Below are positions 22,080-22,114 of a DNA stretch of 22,114 nucleotides, one piece after another. Position numbers and translations under genes: made by a program. The DNA is from JBBIWA01 sp037439425 (GTDB lineage Bacteria; Acidobacteriota; Blastocatellia; RBC074), in the NCBI GenBank assembly GCA_037439425.1, contig JBBIWA010000086.1, positions 1 to 22,114 of the forward strand, read 5' to 3'. Within the stretch, counting starts at the first letter, position 1; each line of letters starts with the position of its first letter. A model generated the notes under the pieces. The model had not been told where the DNA came from and searched no databases. It was given only the letters and a program-made list of their open reading frames with translations.

Positions 22080-22114
22080 GCCAAGCGGGCGATAGCTTGC
22101 TGTGATCGGTTGGG

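Larger units (their letters stand above)
21673..22114. other. Repeat-filled intergenic region at the right edge
   Basis: No gene. 21673-21768 is unremarkable; the rest is a 183-bp tandem repeat that continues beyond the window. No terminator with a standard T tract was identified for the acyl-CoA synthetase gene. Confidence 0.6.
21769..22114. repeat. 183-bp tandem repeat, two units (second cut by the window)
   Basis: CAGCAGCAAC occurs at 21778 and 21961, and CAGCCCGC at 21818 and 22001: both 183 bases apart. Each unit contains the block CAATAGCATA.AGCCTGGGGT, then GACTTGTGGATTGCG, a heptanucleotide tract, and GCTTGCTGTGA.CGGTTGGG. The hairpin GCCCGC-GCAC/GCAG-GCGGGC occurs at 21943-21958 and 22003-22018. 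Confidence 0.85.

Overview
The window looks like chromosomal DNA of a moderately GC-rich, Gram-negative, non-proteobacterial organism. The best guess is an Acidobacteriota of the Blastocatellia type. This rests on a winged-helix/TolB-propeller membrane regulator, a ZAS-type anti-sigma-like protein, an envelope D-amino-acid gene pair, a WaaF-type heptosyltransferase and long repeat-rich intergenic regions. It is an inference from gene content; no marker gene proves it. No rRNA, tRNA, CRISPR array or intact insertion sequence was found.

Layout. (1) 125-3186, minus strand: a Tat-exported alanine-racemase-family enzyme followed by an exported D-aminoacylase-family amidohydrolase, closed by a clear intrinsic terminator at 125-165. 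(2) 3187-5123: 1.9 kb without an intact gene, holding repeats, a decayed transposase tail and a small broken reading frame. (3) 5124-6888: a 2-oxoglutarate/Fe(II) oxygenase convergent with waaF. (4) 7144-10227: a signalling locus with a structured leader, a 7-codon leader ORF, a sigma-region-2-like protein, and on the opposite strand a winged-helix/TolB regulator followed by a small ZAS zinc-finger protein. Four helically phased TAAGA repeats lie just upstream of the regulator. (5) 10520-14309: a transglutaminase-like protein of unknown role, a class III aminotransferase with a broken gene fragment behind it, and an orphan RbsC-type sugar ABC permease. (6) 14480-18435: two divergent GlnE-type genes. 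One is the adenylyl-removase-like half. The other is the adenylyltransferase-like half preceded by two GlnD-like ACT domains. (7) 18436-19495: a second repeat region, homologous to region 2 in inverted orientation. (8) 19496-21672: a small membrane protein and an AMP-forming acyl-CoA synthetase. (9) 21673-22114: a 183-bp tandem repeat that runs off the window.

How the genes work together. The most distinctive system is the split glutamine-synthetase adenylyltransferase. In the textbook enzyme one polypeptide carries both activities and takes its nitrogen signal from PII; here the halves are separate and one carries its own predicted ligand-sensing ACT domains. The sigma-like/ZAS/winged-helix locus has the parts of a membrane-linked gene-control circuit and its own candidate cis elements. 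The racemase/deacylase pair suggests D-amino-acid production or salvage in the cell envelope. Regions 2 and 7 form a diverged inverted repeat flanking about 13.5 kb of ordinary genes and could support inversion.
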